In this document: positions 27,193 through 37,786 of the stretch, piece by piece
How positions within the stretch are numbered: position 1 is the first letter of the stretch
Layout of the letters: each line of letters opens with the position of its first letter
Source: Flammeovirgaceae bacterium UBA4465
GTDB taxonomy: Bacteria > Bacteroidota > Bacteroidia > Cytophagales > Cyclobacteriaceae
Assembly (NCBI GenBank): GCA_905182375.1
Contig: CAJJBF010000004.1
Location: forward strand, 120,303 to 184,302
Length of the DNA: 64,000 bases
Direction of reading: 5' to 3'
Program-made: the position numbers and the translations under genes
Notes under the pieces: generated by a model
Seen by the model: only the letters and a program-made list of their open reading frames with translations
Database searches by the model: none
What the model was told of the DNA's origin: nothing

Positions 27193-29747
27193 GTAGCAAT
27201 AAATAACCGTTATAATCGGTTTTTGAAAAGTTTAATAGATAATAATAGACCCCCGCGGGTGCTCCCTTGCCCTCCCAAACAAAGGATCGTTCTCTACTGA
27301 AAAATACCTCAACGCCTACGCGATTGTAGACGGCCACGTACTCAAAAGGCATCTTCACAATTGTCCGGTGGTAAATTTTGACTGGAATCATCATAGCCCG
27401 ATAAGCTGAATACATCATTAAATCCATCTCCATTCGGCGAAAAGGCATTTGGAGGTAAAAAACCTTCAAATCTATTCCTGGTTTCTACTATTTCAAAGCG
27501 TATTCTCGTCGTATCGTATGCTGACAGTGGACAATGATCATCTTCGGCAATAAAAATTAAATCATAAGTTGAAGCAGCACCCTTTCTCAGTAGGGAACAT
27601 TCTGGTTGCCAATACAATGTAGTAGCTACCGAACCCTGTCCCATTTGGGTCTCCATCTGTAAGGACGGGGAACTGGGCCTTCTAAACGCTTCGGAAAAGC
27701 CCAAACTGATGCTATCCTCCGTGTCTAAATCAAATGCCTCAATCTGTAGACTATAGACTTCATTTACCTCTAATTGTATGGGTTCAAATCGATCAATAAC
27801 CGGCCTTTGATTCACTGGCGCAACTACGTTGACCACAAACCTCACCGTATCCGTATTGGTAACATTGCATTTGTCTTCATCTTCAGCCAAAAAAAAGAAC
27901 TCAAACCGATCTACACCAGAGGTGGATAAATAAGCACAGTCAGCCGTCCAGCTAAACTCAGCTTCAGTACTACTTTCACCTATCCTTTCTTGAAAACTCA
28001 CACCTTTGACATAAGGGTTGAACCCGACCCCATCCAAACGTAAGCGGATAAGATCTCCATCTTCATCCTCACTGAAAATAGTAAAATCTAGAATTTCCTT
28101 AGGCTCCATGGTAACCTCAAAATCTGGATAGCTTGGAATAGAAATGATCGGTACGGTATTGGCAGGAAGATCTACAGATAGATCATATTGGGCAAAATTA
28201 AGGTTTGAATTTTGACAAGTATCGGCATCTTCTACCCTTACAAAAACATCAAACTGCTGTCTCATTGAGAAATCATATTCACCACATTGCGTATCCCAAA
28301 CCAAAACTGCCCCTAAATTACCTGCAGCACTGTCTGTTTTTTCCAACGAAAATCCATAAATACTAGGATCTGCAACCCCCGTTATGAAATAATCTATACT
28401 CAAATCATCTAGGTCTTCATCACTGGCAATGATGGGAAATTCTATACGCTCACCTTCTGAAATGAGTGTGTCTACATACGTAACCTCATAGGTGGGAAAA
28501 GAATTGGGCGGGGGCTCCACTTGTATGCTCAAACGTAAGGTATCCAGTTGAGGTAGTGGACAGGCATCATCTCCGGCGATTAAATCGACAATGAAAGGTA
28601 TGTTGGTAAGCGGTGGACAACCCGGCGCGCAAACCTCAATAATCAATGAATCAGATTCAACATTTTCGTAGATATTAAATTCAAAAATATCATTTACCTC
28701 TTCCTCAAAATTAACGCCTTCCGCCCTTAAACTGATGGTTTCTCCAGGACTGATGTTTCTCACAATAAAGTCAAAACATTTATCATCCGATAGGCTATAA
28801 TACAATACCTCTGTCTCTGGAATAAAATCTTCATTATCAGGAATTTGAACTCCCACTATCGGAGGATCAGTAGGATCACAACCCTCAGATCTTACCAGCA
28901 GTTGAAAATCCCGTTGTACCTGACCTATTTTTAACCCTGCTCTATATTCCTCGACTACCACAGAAAACAAATACAATCCCGATGCACTTGGATTCACACG
29001 TAATAACCCACGGTCGCTTATGGAGAGGCTGGGATCTCCTGTAATCATATGGCCCAAATCATAGCCCTCCGCAAAAAATACCAGCGGATGGGGTGCGGGC
29101 TGGGGAATAGGCAAGGCGACGGCGGAAGATGAATTCAAAGGCGTAGCCAGTGAATAAACCAAAGAATCTCCATCGGGATCTATTCCTGTAAATTCTGTAT
29201 AATAAAGTTGATTGATACAAGCATAATCTCCCAAAGGGGCAAACAACTGTGGTGAAGAATTGACGAACGCCTGGTTATCCACCCCCCATAATGGAGGTAT
29301 TTCAGTCACGTATTTCATACCTGTCCCCCCTGGATTTATGATGTTTTTAATTCCTGCATTCCTACAGCAACGCTCCCAAACGAGGGAATAACCTCCAGCA
29401 TCAGCATAATCTTCAGGATTTAAAGTCACCGCCCCACTCCAAATTATTCTTGAGGTAATCAATTGCTCCCAAGAACATTCTGGATTGGTATAATTTACTA
29501 AGAATTCAGCCTCTAGATTCAATATATGATTGGACATTTCTACCCCATCTGAATTTCTGAAAAGATATACCCGAACTTGACTTTCTGGATTGGGATTATC
29601 CGTTTGAAATCGATCAAAATACTGAACTAAATTGATCCGATATTCACCTGACGATACCGTCTCAAATTCAATCTCACCTCCCACTATATGATAAGCCATA
29701 CCAGGGACTGTCAAAAAAATAATAATGAAAGAAAAAAGATTTTTCAT
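27185..29747 (-). pseudogene. Secreted protein with T9SS type B (gliding-motility) C-terminal domain, frameshifted
   Basis: The main frame (27342-29747, 801 codons) has a signal peptide (about 1-18), a large beta-rich ectodomain with repeated cadherin/Ig-like segments (for example SEDEDGDLIRLRLDGVGF, FFLAEDEDKC) and the start of the gliding-motility-associated C-terminal domain (LPPNAFSPNGDGFNDVF). It then stops at a TGA right after DNCEDAF. Removing one base from the TTTT run (plus-strand AAAA at 27344-27347) restores EYVAVYNRVGVEVF ... GAPAGVYYYLL ... GYLLLLK to a stop at 27185. That is a perfect ending for this sorting domain, needed for export and anchoring by the type IX system. Without it the protein would be stranded in the periplasm. 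Confidence 0.85.
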
Positions 29748-29825
29748 TCTTAGAAGTAAAGTCAGCTAATCTAACTTAGATCCCAAGAATGAGCAAACAT
29801 TAGAACGGTAATCCATCACAATTAT

Positions 29826-29833
29826 TACTTTTG
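29826..29833 (+). promoter_or_regulatory. -7 element TACTTTTG before rlmD
   Basis: Fits TAnnTTTG and ends 6 nt before the ATG at 29840, so transcription would begin at or next to the start codon (leaderless or nearly so). No convincing -33 box was seen. Confidence 0.5.
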
Positions 29834-29839
29834 CGCAAC

Positions 29840-31234
29840 ATGAGGAAAGTAGAGATTATTGAAAAACTAGAAATCACAGGCATTTCTTCCACGGGAAAAG
29901 CGGTCGGTCGAAAAGATGATTTGGTCATTTTTGTGAATCAAGGGGCTCCAGGAGATGTTATAGACGTCAAGATCGTAGGCAAAGAAAAAAAATTTCTGAT
30001 TGGATCTCCTGTGTTTTTCCATAAAAAATCTCCCGATAGAACCGACCCTTTTTGTGAACATTTCGGTGTTTGTGGTGGATGTAAATGGCAACATCTTAAC
30101 TATCCGGCACAGTTAACATTCAAAGCCGAACATGTGAGGGAAAATCTCAAGAAAATAAGCAAAATGGAACTGCCGGAAGCCGAACCTATCATGGGATCAG
30201 CCGAAACGGATCATTATCGTAATAAATTAGAGTATACCTTCTCTAATAAAAGATGGCTGACCCCGGAAGAGATTCAAACGGATGGACCCATCAATAAAAA
30301 CGCTTTGGGCTTCCATATTCCAAGAATGTTTGATAAAATATTGGACATCAATCAATGTCATTTACAGCCTAGTCCATCGAATGACATCAGGTTGGCACTC
30401 AAAAATTTTGCAGATACTGAGGGCTTCACTTTTTACGATATCAAAAAACAGCAAGGCTTGTTAAGAAATCTCATTATTCGCACGACCACTACAGAAGAGA
30501 CGATGGTCATCGTCCAATTTGGAGAAGCCGATGAGGAAAAAATAAAAAAGGTCATGCAATTTCTTGCAGGACAGTTCCCACAGTTAACTTCTTTGCTCTA
30601 CTTGGTAAATTTGAAAAAAAATGAAACCATTTATGATCAAAACATCCTGACCTATGCAGGCAACGATTTTATCATCGAAAAAATGGGTGACTTGCGCTTT
30701 AAAATTGGTCCAAAGTCATTTTTTCAAACCAACCCCAAGCAGGCCTATGAGCTTTATAAAAAAATTGACACATTTACCGATCTGAAAGGTAGTGAGCTTG
30801 TATTTGACCTTTATTCAGGTACGGGAACTATCGCCAACTTTCTTGCCAAAAATAGTCGTAAGGTCATAGGTATAGAATCGGTTCCTGAGGCTGTTGAAGA
30901 TGCGCATTTCAACTCGAAACTTAATCAAATTGACAACACCGAATTTTATGCAGGAGACATGAAAGATATGCTCAGCGGCTCTTTTATTAAGATACACGGA
31001 CGTCCTGACCTGGTTATCACGGATCCTCCTCGAATGGGCATGCATCAAAATGTCATCAAAGCACTCAATCAATTGAAGCCTGATCGCATCATCTACGTCA
31101 GCTGTAACCCGGCCACACAAGCCCGAGATATGGAGCTTATGAGTGATCATTATGAAGTGATTAAAACCCAACCAGTGGATATGTTTCCACATACCCAGCA
31201 CATTGAAAATATTGTATTATTAAAATCAAAATAG
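29840..31234 (+). CDS. rlmD: 23S rRNA (uracil-5-)-methyltransferase, RlmD/RumA family
   Basis: A 464-residue SAM-dependent enzyme that forms 5-methyluridine in rRNA. It has a TRAM domain at about 1-58, then a [4Fe-4S] cluster motif C72-x5-C78-x2-C81 with a fourth Cys in NQCHLQ. The Rossmann methyltransferase core has 'FDLYSGTGTIANFLA' and DPPRMGMH. The nucleophile is C422 in YVSCNPAT and the general base E456 in the HIEN segment. The ATG at 29840 is preferred over the TTG at 29831, which overlaps the promoter -7 element. Paralogue assignment within the TrmA/RlmC/RlmD family is by similarity only. Confidence 0.9.
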   Translation: MRKVEIIEKLEITGISSTGKAVGRKDDLVIFVNQGAPGDVIDVKIVGKEKKFLIGSPVFFHKKSPDRTDPFCEHFGVCGGCKWQHLNYPAQLTFKAEHVRENLKKISKMELPEAEPIMGSAETDHYRNKLEYTFSNKRWLTPEEIQTDGPINKNALGFHIPRMFDKILDINQCHLQPSPSNDIRLALKNFADTEGFTFYDIKKQQGLLRNLIIRTTTTEETMVIVQFGEADEEKIKKVMQFLAGQFPQLTSLLYLVNLKKNETIYDQNILTYAGNDFIIEKMGDLRFKIGPKSFFQTNPKQAYELYKKIDTFTDLKGSELVFDLYSGTGTIANFLAKNSRKVIGIESVPEAVEDAHFNSKLNQIDNTEFYAGDMKDMLSGSFIKIHGRPDLVITDPPRMGMHQNVIKALNQLKPDRIIYVSCNPATQARDMELMSDHYEVIKTQPVDMFPHTQHIENIVLLKSK

Positions 31235-31235
31235 T

Positions 31236-31616
31236 ATGCATAATGACCCCGAACTCAGTCCTAAATTTTTAGGTAAAATATCCTCTGATTTTGTCAAGGT
31301 ATCCGATCATTTAAAGGAAGCTAGCTATCAAATCAGAAAAAGAGATTTTTCTAAATTCCCTATTTTTGTGATCTCTCAGGAGGCCATTCCTTTGGGTTCC
31401 CTACTCTATGAAAAGAATCAAATGGGCAATGATTGGACCTATCATGCCTCTTTCGCTGAAGAATTTGTAGAACGCAAACTGATTGAAAATATGAAAGATT
31501 TCATGACGGTTTATAAAGATCCAGATGAGTTCTGTTGTCTCTTCGTCTTACATCCAGATTTCACAAACTTTACGTTTATTCCTTATCCCGATGATGATGA
31601 TCAAAATGTACAATAG
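31236..31616 (+). CDS. Small hypothetical protein after rlmD
   Basis: A 126-residue soluble acidic protein beginning 2 nt after the rlmD stop, so probably translated from the same mRNA. It has no signal peptide or membrane segment and no recognised domain; the C-terminus is strongly acidic (PYPDDDDQN). The N-terminal third is amphipathic helical and the rest looks alpha/beta. The tight coupling suggests a role linked to the methyltransferase or to translation (inference). Confidence 0.7.
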   Translation: MHNDPELSPKFLGKISSDFVKVSDHLKEASYQIRKRDFSKFPIFVISQEAIPLGSLLYEKNQMGNDWTYHASFAEEFVERKLIENMKDFMTVYKDPDEFCCLFVLHPDFTNFTFIPYPDDDDQNVQ

Positions 31617-31659
31617 ATCTTAAGAAAGCTGACAGTAAATGTGACCCCCCCTCCAATTA

Positions 31660-32976
31660 TTAATTGGAATTTCCCAGGATATCAAACTCGCTGATTTTTA
31701 CCAACTCAGGTAAGCTAGAAATATCATATTGATACATCACCTGTTCTCCAACTACCAAAGCCGTAGGATAACTCACGATCACATCATAAGCAAAATCAAT
31801 AGGATAGGTCCCTAGAATCGTGGGCGCCATGCGGTCTGCGATGTCTACTACCTTCACTCCTGCCGTTCCATCACACACAATCAAGTGATCTCCTATCACT
31901 GCAAGTCCGTGAGGATTGTACAAAATATGTCTACCAACAACACTTAAGTTCTGTGGATCCTGAATATCAATGATCTGTAATTCATTCAAATCTGTCCAAC
32001 AATTGGTTCCTCCCCTTAACGTCACATAAGCATATGCTTCGTCTGCTACCACAGGATCACAACTCCTGAAATGCTCAATCCTATTGATGTAAGTTGGATT
32101 ACCTGCATCAGTTACATCATACATCAACATTCCGTTGGTAGATCCCACATATAAAATGTCGTTCAATCTAAATAAGGTTTCTGCCCAAGTCTCCGTATCT
32201 AATTTCCCCCAACGTAGGGGTTGATGACTTGAGGTCAATTCAAATAAAACCAATTCATTAAAACTGATGGTGTATAAAAATTGATCAATAGGTAAAAATC
32301 TCGTCATGGAACCGGCAGTGCTTACTTGTCCTGAGCCACCATCTTCAGTTGACATCTCCTCAGAATCCTTCACAGCAACCCCTATAGAATACATGTCGTA
32401 GTTTTCTACTTCCTCTTGTCTAATTTCAATCTCCCAATCCAGCACAATCCCTTGGGACATATCTAAATTTTCATATCCTACACGATCATAATCATAAGCT
32501 TCCAGCTCTTCCCAAGAAGGATAATTCCAATATTGATCAAAATAGAATACATCCTCCACCGTATAATCTTCCAAAAGAATAGGTTCATCTATATTACTGA
32601 TATCCAACACTACAAGTGCTGAGAACATATCAGCATATAAATGATCATCTACAATGGCCATATCTATGTTACCAGCCAATGAAATAAATGATTTATTGAT
32701 GGGGTTGCCTGGATCGGTATTATCAACAATATGAATGCCTTTATTTGGACTATTTACAAATACATAATCACCATAAGTAATCACTTTCCCAGATTGGGCG
32801 TAGTCCAAAGGAGGATCTATAGAGATGTCCATGGTAAGCTCTTCAACCGTGGCAAAAATGGGTGTAAAATAGGCCACTTCAGCTGTTTCTGTTCCATTCA
32901 TTAACTCACATCCTGAAAAGATGAAGCTGAAAGCAATCATAACAATATACAATAGTGGTGCTATACGTTTCATCAT
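31660..32976 (-). CDS. LVIVD-repeat lipoprotein
   Basis: A 438-residue protein with a lipoprotein signal (lipobox FSGC, Cys23). It carries repeated beta-propeller blades with LVIVD-type cores: IHIVDNTDPGNPI, LVVLDISNIDEPILL, MLMYDVTDAGNPTYI, LQIIDIQDPQNLSVV, VKVVDIADRMAPTIL. Such proteins sit on the Bacteroidota cell surface or outer membrane and no enzymatic role is established. A second LVIVD protein is at 43757-45754. It converges on the small hypothetical gene with 43 nt between stops; a short CCAATTATTAATTGG palindrome at its 3' end could form a weak hairpin. Confidence 0.85.
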   Translation of the reverse strand: MMKRIAPLLYIVMIAFSFIFSGCELMNGTETAEVAYFTPIFATVEELTMDISIDPPLDYAQSGKVITYGDYVFVNSPNKGIHIVDNTDPGNPINKSFISLAGNIDMAIVDDHLYADMFSALVVLDISNIDEPILLEDYTVEDVFYFDQYWNYPSWEELEAYDYDRVGYENLDMSQGIVLDWEIEIRQEEVENYDMYSIGVAVKDSEEMSTEDGGSGQVSTAGSMTRFLPIDQFLYTISFNELVLFELTSSHQPLRWGKLDTETWAETLFRLNDILYVGSTNGMLMYDVTDAGNPTYINRIEHFRSCDPVVADEAYAYVTLRGGTNCWTDLNELQIIDIQDPQNLSVVGRHILYNPHGLAVIGDHLIVCDGTAGVKVVDIADRMAPTILGTYPIDFAYDVIVSYPTALVVGEQVMYQYDISSLPELVKISEFDILGNSN

Positions 32977-33169
32977 GAAATCTATTAATTTAAATAATTA
33001 TATCTCAATAAGTATGCCAAAATGCCTACCCAAAGAGTATTATTTTAATATAAGAAGATTTATTATTAATATTTTTTTTAAAAAAAGACTTTATTCCTAC
33101 TTTTTAAAATTAACCATAAGGTCATGACATAGAATAGTTTATTCTATTATTTCCAGTATCCATCAATAA

Positions 33170-34339
33170 TTAAGTCTTAATTTCCATCAAACGCTCTAAC
33201 TCATGAAAAGAGATGCCAAAGGTATCTTTAAGTGTCGTAATTTGTTCTTTAATAATGGGATCGGGGACCACTATTTCTTTTGTTTTCACAGCAGCAATTA
33301 AAATATTTTTGGGCGTGTGATCGGTTGCTATAAATTCAAAGACTTTTGTTTTGTAACCATAGGACTCCAATATAAGCGCTCGAATGGTATCCGTCAATAT
33401 TTCTGCTTGCCGCGCTTCCATGATTCCAAATTTGGTCAGCGCAGCCAAAGATCCTTGATTTTTCATGCTATTGCGGATTTGTTTGTGGCAGCAGGGTGCT
33501 GCAAGGATGACTTTTGCCTGATCCTTAATCCCTCTCGCAATAGCGTCATCCGTTGCAATATCACAGGCATGGAGGGCCATCAGTACATCTATTTTTGGAA
33601 GGACGACATCTTTGATCGTACCCTGCTCAAAACTTAAATGATCGAATTTTGCTTTTCCAACAATAGCATTACATTTTTCAACAAGTTCTGATCTCAATTC
33701 AATACCTAATACCTTAGGTTTCTTTTTTAACTTAGTGTGCAGATAATCATACAATGCAAAAGTCAAATATCCTTTCCCTGCTCCCATATCTACCACAGTA
33801 AAGGATTCAGGAAGATGGACTGAAGTTAAGATAACTTCTATCGTTTCTATGTATTTATTGATCTGACGGTACTTGTCCTGCTTATCTTTTTTGACGACAC
33901 CATCCGTTGTTGTTATTCCTAGCTGCTCCAGATAAATATTACCAATGGGATCTAAAATGCGCTTTTTTACATGATCATGGGCCACATCAACTACATGTAA
34001 AGTGGCTGGTTTACTTTTTAATTTGAATTTTCCACTCCGATAATAAAGTAAGTGCCAATCTTTTTCTAGTGTAAATAAATCAGCTTGATAAAAGTCTTCC
34101 TTGAGTAAATTTGAAATTTGAACGTCACTTTCTTCCAAGGTGAAATTTTTGGTCACATCATTGTGCATGTTACTGGTCACCATAGATAACCGCAATTCCC
34201 CTTTGAGCTGAACGGGCTTAATTGTCACCATTTTGATCACCGTAGTTTTTACCCTTTTTTTAGAAAGGATCAGCTTGACCAGATTATCTTGGCTGAAACT
34301 ATGTTTGAAATGATCAATGAATGAATGTTCTTGTGTCAT
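33170..34339 (-). CDS. Class I SAM-dependent methyltransferase (Methyltransf_32/METTL25-like)
   Basis: A 389-residue cytoplasmic protein. The C-terminal half (about 150-330) has the SAM-binding motif VVDMGAGKGYLTFAL, the acidic second motif VLGIELR, and the LMALHACDIATDDA and LAAPCCHKQIR motifs that define the Methyltransf_32 family. The N-terminal half is family-specific and may bind substrate. The substrate is probably RNA or protein but is unknown. It is a stand-alone gene, separated by about 55 nt from the co-directional thioesterase gene upstream. Confidence 0.82.
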   Translation of the reverse strand: MTQEHSFIDHFKHSFSQDNLVKLILSKKRVKTTVIKMVTIKPVQLKGELRLSMVTSNMHNDVTKNFTLEESDVQISNLLKEDFYQADLFTLEKDWHLLYYRSGKFKLKSKPATLHVVDVAHDHVKKRILDPIGNIYLEQLGITTTDGVVKKDKQDKYRQINKYIETIEVILTSVHLPESFTVVDMGAGKGYLTFALYDYLHTKLKKKPKVLGIELRSELVEKCNAIVGKAKFDHLSFEQGTIKDVVLPKIDVLMALHACDIATDDAIARGIKDQAKVILAAPCCHKQIRNSMKNQGSLAALTKFGIMEARQAEILTDTIRALILESYGYKTKVFEFIATDHTPKNILIAAVKTKEIVVPDPIIKEQITTLKDTFGISFHELERLMEIKT

Positions 34340-34395
34340 GATTTTTTTTTCGCGATGGGCTATAAATTAGTATGTGTTAGGTTAAAAAACCCCTT

Positions 34396-35253
34396 CTAAG
34401 TTCTGATCAAACCCTCCTGAGCCAATGAAGTAATTAATCTACCCGATTGATCATAAATACTTCCCCGGGTCAACCCGCGAGAATTTCCTGCCTTAGGACT
34501 GTCCATCAAATACAGCATCCAAGAAGAACCATGAAAAGGCTCATGAAACCACATACTGTGGTCTAAACTAGCGGCATGTTTTACCCCTTTCAACCAAGAA
34601 ATACCATGAGGTATCAAAGCGGTCGAAAGCAGCATATAATCAGATAAGCAAGCCAAACTCGCCTGACGAAAAGCCAAACTCTCCGATGATATATCTTCTA
34701 ATATTCTAAACCAAATACCCAATTTGGGTGGTGCCTTTATGGGGTTTAAGGGATCAAATGCTTCGATGGGTCTGATTTCAATCGGCCACTTCGTTTGTGC
34801 CCAGCTTTTCAAACGTTCTTTCAAAACACCCTCTGTCCTTTCGGCAGCTTCAGAGTTGATCTGTTTAAGATTTAACAAACCCTCGGGCCCTTTGACCGGA
34901 TCATGATCCAATTGATGAGAGATCCCAGGCTCTTTTATTTGAAAGGAAGCAGACATATTAAATATAGCTTTCCCGTGCTGAATGGCAACAATACGTCGGG
35001 TTGAAAAACTCTTTCCCTCTCGAATGGGATCTATTTGATAGATGATCGGTGCATAGGGATCTCCGGGAAGAATGAAATAGGCATGCATAGAATGTATCAT
35101 ACGATCGCTCGGTACAGTTTGTGCAGCTGCATAAACAGCTTGTCCCATCACTAAGCCCCCGTAGAGTTGTGGAGCGCCTATATCAACCGTTTGACCTCGA
35201 TATATATGATCATCAAGGGCTTCTGTTTTTAACAATTCAAAATTTAATTCCAT
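34396..35253 (-). CDS. tesB: Acyl-CoA thioesterase II
   Basis: A 285-residue double-hotdog thioesterase that hydrolyses medium- and long-chain acyl-CoA. The N-terminal hotdog has GGLVMGQAVYAAAQTV and HSMHAYFILPGD. The C-terminal hotdog has ASLDHSMWFHEPF and GSIYDQSGRLITSLAQEGLIR, the standard TesB ending with the catalytic Asp/Gln region. The ATG at 35253 is chosen over an adjacent upstream TTG. Length matches the family. Confidence 0.92.
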   Translation of the reverse strand: MELNFELLKTEALDDHIYRGQTVDIGAPQLYGGLVMGQAVYAAAQTVPSDRMIHSMHAYFILPGDPYAPIIYQIDPIREGKSFSTRRIVAIQHGKAIFNMSASFQIKEPGISHQLDHDPVKGPEGLLNLKQINSEAAERTEGVLKERLKSWAQTKWPIEIRPIEAFDPLNPIKAPPKLGIWFRILEDISSESLAFRQASLACLSDYMLLSTALIPHGISWLKGVKHAASLDHSMWFHEPFHGSSWMLYLMDSPKAGNSRGLTRGSIYDQSGRLITSLAQEGLIRT

Positions 35254-35493
35254 CAAATAAATTTATACAATATGGACATAATGATTCAAATACCAATAAG
35301 AGTACTGTCCCATTTCACAAAAATAAGGTAATTTTAACCAGTGCGGTATCCAAACCTTATGGCCCTTCTAATAAATCTTATATTGAATATTGAATTACAG
35401 ACAGAAAAATAGTTTTCACAGGACAATATTATTAAAAACATGCCTCTAGAGAAGTGAAATTCACTATCATTAGAATTTATTGACTTTTGATCG

Positions 35494-37741
35494 TTACTTA
35501 TTGACTTTCGTTTTGAATCGATCAAACTTTGATGGAACTTTTGTTTTTGGAAAATAATTATTTTGAAAATTGACGTCTGCTGTTTGATCCAAAGGATCTA
35601 AAATAATTTGAGAAACCACTTTTTCTTTTATAAATACTTTACTCACATTCAATTCATTAATTCTCCATATTTCTGCCGGAATCTGCTCTATTTCACTCGT
35701 CCCATCCTCATAGATCCATTTGATAATGATCGGACTTATCAATCCTCCATCATTTTGGAAAAATAACTCATAAGCATTCTTTCCAATAAATTTTTCCATC
35801 ACTGCATCTTGATTGACTGGATGAAGATAATCATCTATCAATCCTTTCTTATCTTTAAAAACATACCAAGGCTGAGGGACAGATTGAAAATCTGTCAATT
35901 TTGTACCATCTACATAAGTAGACTTATATTTACTTTGAAATTTAGAAACAGGTTCACTGAGCACATACCAACTCACGCCTTGTAGGTTGATATCAACGTG
36001 ATCTGTCGTATAAAACCAACCCCTCCAAAACCAATCAAGATCTATGGCTGAAGCATCTTCCATAGTTCTAAAAAAATCAGCTGGTTTCGGGTGTTTAAAC
36101 GCCCATCTTCGAGCATACTCTTTAAAAGAATAATCAAATAATTCAGGACCCATGATCGTTTCCCTCAACAAAAACAACGCAGCACTTGGCTTACTATATG
36201 CATTATTACCAAAAAATAAAATATTTTCAGAATTGGTCATAATGGGTCTCATGAAATCTTTTTCCCCACTCATGAAATTTTTTATAGTTGCCGGTGTGCC
36301 TAATTGGATGGGCATCTCAGGATACCATTCCATAGAAGTTTTCGTTTCTAAAAAAGTATTCAATCCTTCATCCATCCAAGACCATTGTCTTTCATCAGAA
36401 TTGATGATCATCGGAAAAAAATTATGACCTACCTCATGTATAATAACACTGATCATACTCCATTTGGTCATTGCAGAATAGTTACCCTTCTTATCGGGCC
36501 GTCCATAATTGAAGCAAATCATAGGATATTCCATCCCAATAGCTGCTGTATGGACACTGATGGCTACCGGATAAGGATACTCAATGGTCATTTCAGCTAT
36601 AAGTCTTTAAGGTATTGACCACGGCCTTGGTCGATTCCTGTTCCCACAGCGGATTGCCTTCTTTGGGGTACAAAGACATGGCCATCGTAGTTTTTTGATC
36701 CAATTGTACGGCCTGTGCATCCCAAATGAATTTACGTGAAGATACCCAAGCAAAATCACGTACATTATCAGCCTTATAATGCCAAGTTTTGGTTTGATCG
36801 GACCTTGAGCCTTCGTTCAAAACGGCCTCTTCCTCAGTAATAATTACTACGGGCGCATCAAAACTCGCCCTTGCACTTTGTAATCTTTCAAGTTGTATTG
36901 AATTTAGTACCTGCGATTCATTTTCCAATGAACCGGTTGCCGCAATTACATGGTCGGCCGGAGCCGTAATTTTTACATCGAAATTTCCAAAATTCAATGT
37001 GAACTCTCCCTGACCTAAAAATTGCTTGTTTTGCCAACCATTAAAATCATCAAAAACAGCCATTCTAGGATAAAATTGAGCTATCGCATAAAGATAATTA
37101 TCATCCTCAGGAAAATATTCATAACCCGAACGCTCATCGTCATCTCTCCTATTTCCAATCAAATATTTCCAATCTATTTGGAACTTCACTACCGAACCCG
37201 GTTTCAAAGGTTCAGCTAAATCTATGCGCATCATGGTTTTTACTCTATGAAAACTGAGTCCATTTCCCTCTATGTCTTCGATAGATATGATGCGAAAGCC
37301 TCCATCAAAATCAGCATCAAAAGTTAAATGGGGTAACCGATTGGCATCAACAGAATATCCAGGATAGAATCTTTCATTAATTTTGTATTTATCCGAATCT
37401 TTAGCTCTAATATTCTGATCTAGTTGGATCCAAAGAAAATTCAAGGTACTGGGTGAATTATTATAATAAGTGATGATTTCGTTTCCAGTAATGGATTGAT
37501 CTTCATCATTGAGTACAACCTCTATCTCGTAATCGGTACGCTGCTGCCAATAAGCAGGTCCAGGTGCTCCGGCTCCTGTCCTGTAACTGTTGGGTGTAGG
37601 TAGTTTCTCGTCTATTTGTTCAAATTTTTCATCAAAAATATCCTGTCCTATAAGACCATTGATTGAAAAAAACAGAGCAAAAAAGATCCAAAAGAGGGTT
37701 TTCAACCAAAGTATCTTTCTTTTCGAAAAAACTAAATTCAT
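35494..37741 (-). pseudogene. Second exported M1-family metallopeptidase, single frameshift
   Basis: Two frames that together make a protein of about 748 residues. The first (36593-37741) has a signal peptide or anchor and the M1 N-terminal beta domain (YEIEVVLNDEDQSITGNEII). The second (35494-36591) has the zinc motif HEVGH followed by MDEGLNTFLE for the third ligand, and the C-terminal domain. They join exactly at KTYS|EMTIEYPYP: the first frame stops at a TGA (36593-36595), and dropping one T (about 36595) makes GAA ATG ACC continue in frame. The split separates the N-terminal domain from the catalytic domain. Both halves are otherwise uncorrupted, so the lesion is recent, a sequencing error, or recoded. 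Confidence 0.82.
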
Positions 37742-37745
37742 CTTC

Positions 37746-37780
37746 TTTTTGTTAAATTATAAAAGTAAATTTAACAAAAA
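37746..37780. promoter_or_regulatory. Perfect 13-bp inverted repeat between divergent genes
   Basis: TTTTTGTTAAATT (37746-37758) and its exact complement AATTTAACAAAAA (37768-37780) flank a 9-nt spacer ATAAAAGTA. It fills the 45-bp gap between the divergent starts of the second M1 peptidase (minus) and the serine hydrolase (plus). Symmetry and position suggest a shared operator or bidirectional promoter element; AT-richness makes a chance component possible. Confidence 0.5.
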
Positions 37781-37786
37781 AAAACC

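Noticed and set aside
30815..31201. 128-codon minus-strand open frame
   Set aside because: It lies wholly inside rlmD, antisense to its catalytic domain; a shadow frame.
32921..33127. 68-codon plus-strand open frame in an AT-rich gap
   Set aside because: It overlaps the LVIVD lipoprotein signal region antisense, is low-complexity Ile/Asn/Phe-rich, and has no ribosome site or homology visible.
27330..36605. Programmed +1 frameshifting as the firm explanation for the T9SS and second M1 genes
   Set aside because: Both shifts fall at UGA codons, but there is no conserved stimulatory element as in prfB and other lesions in the window have no such context. Mutation or sequencing error is simpler.
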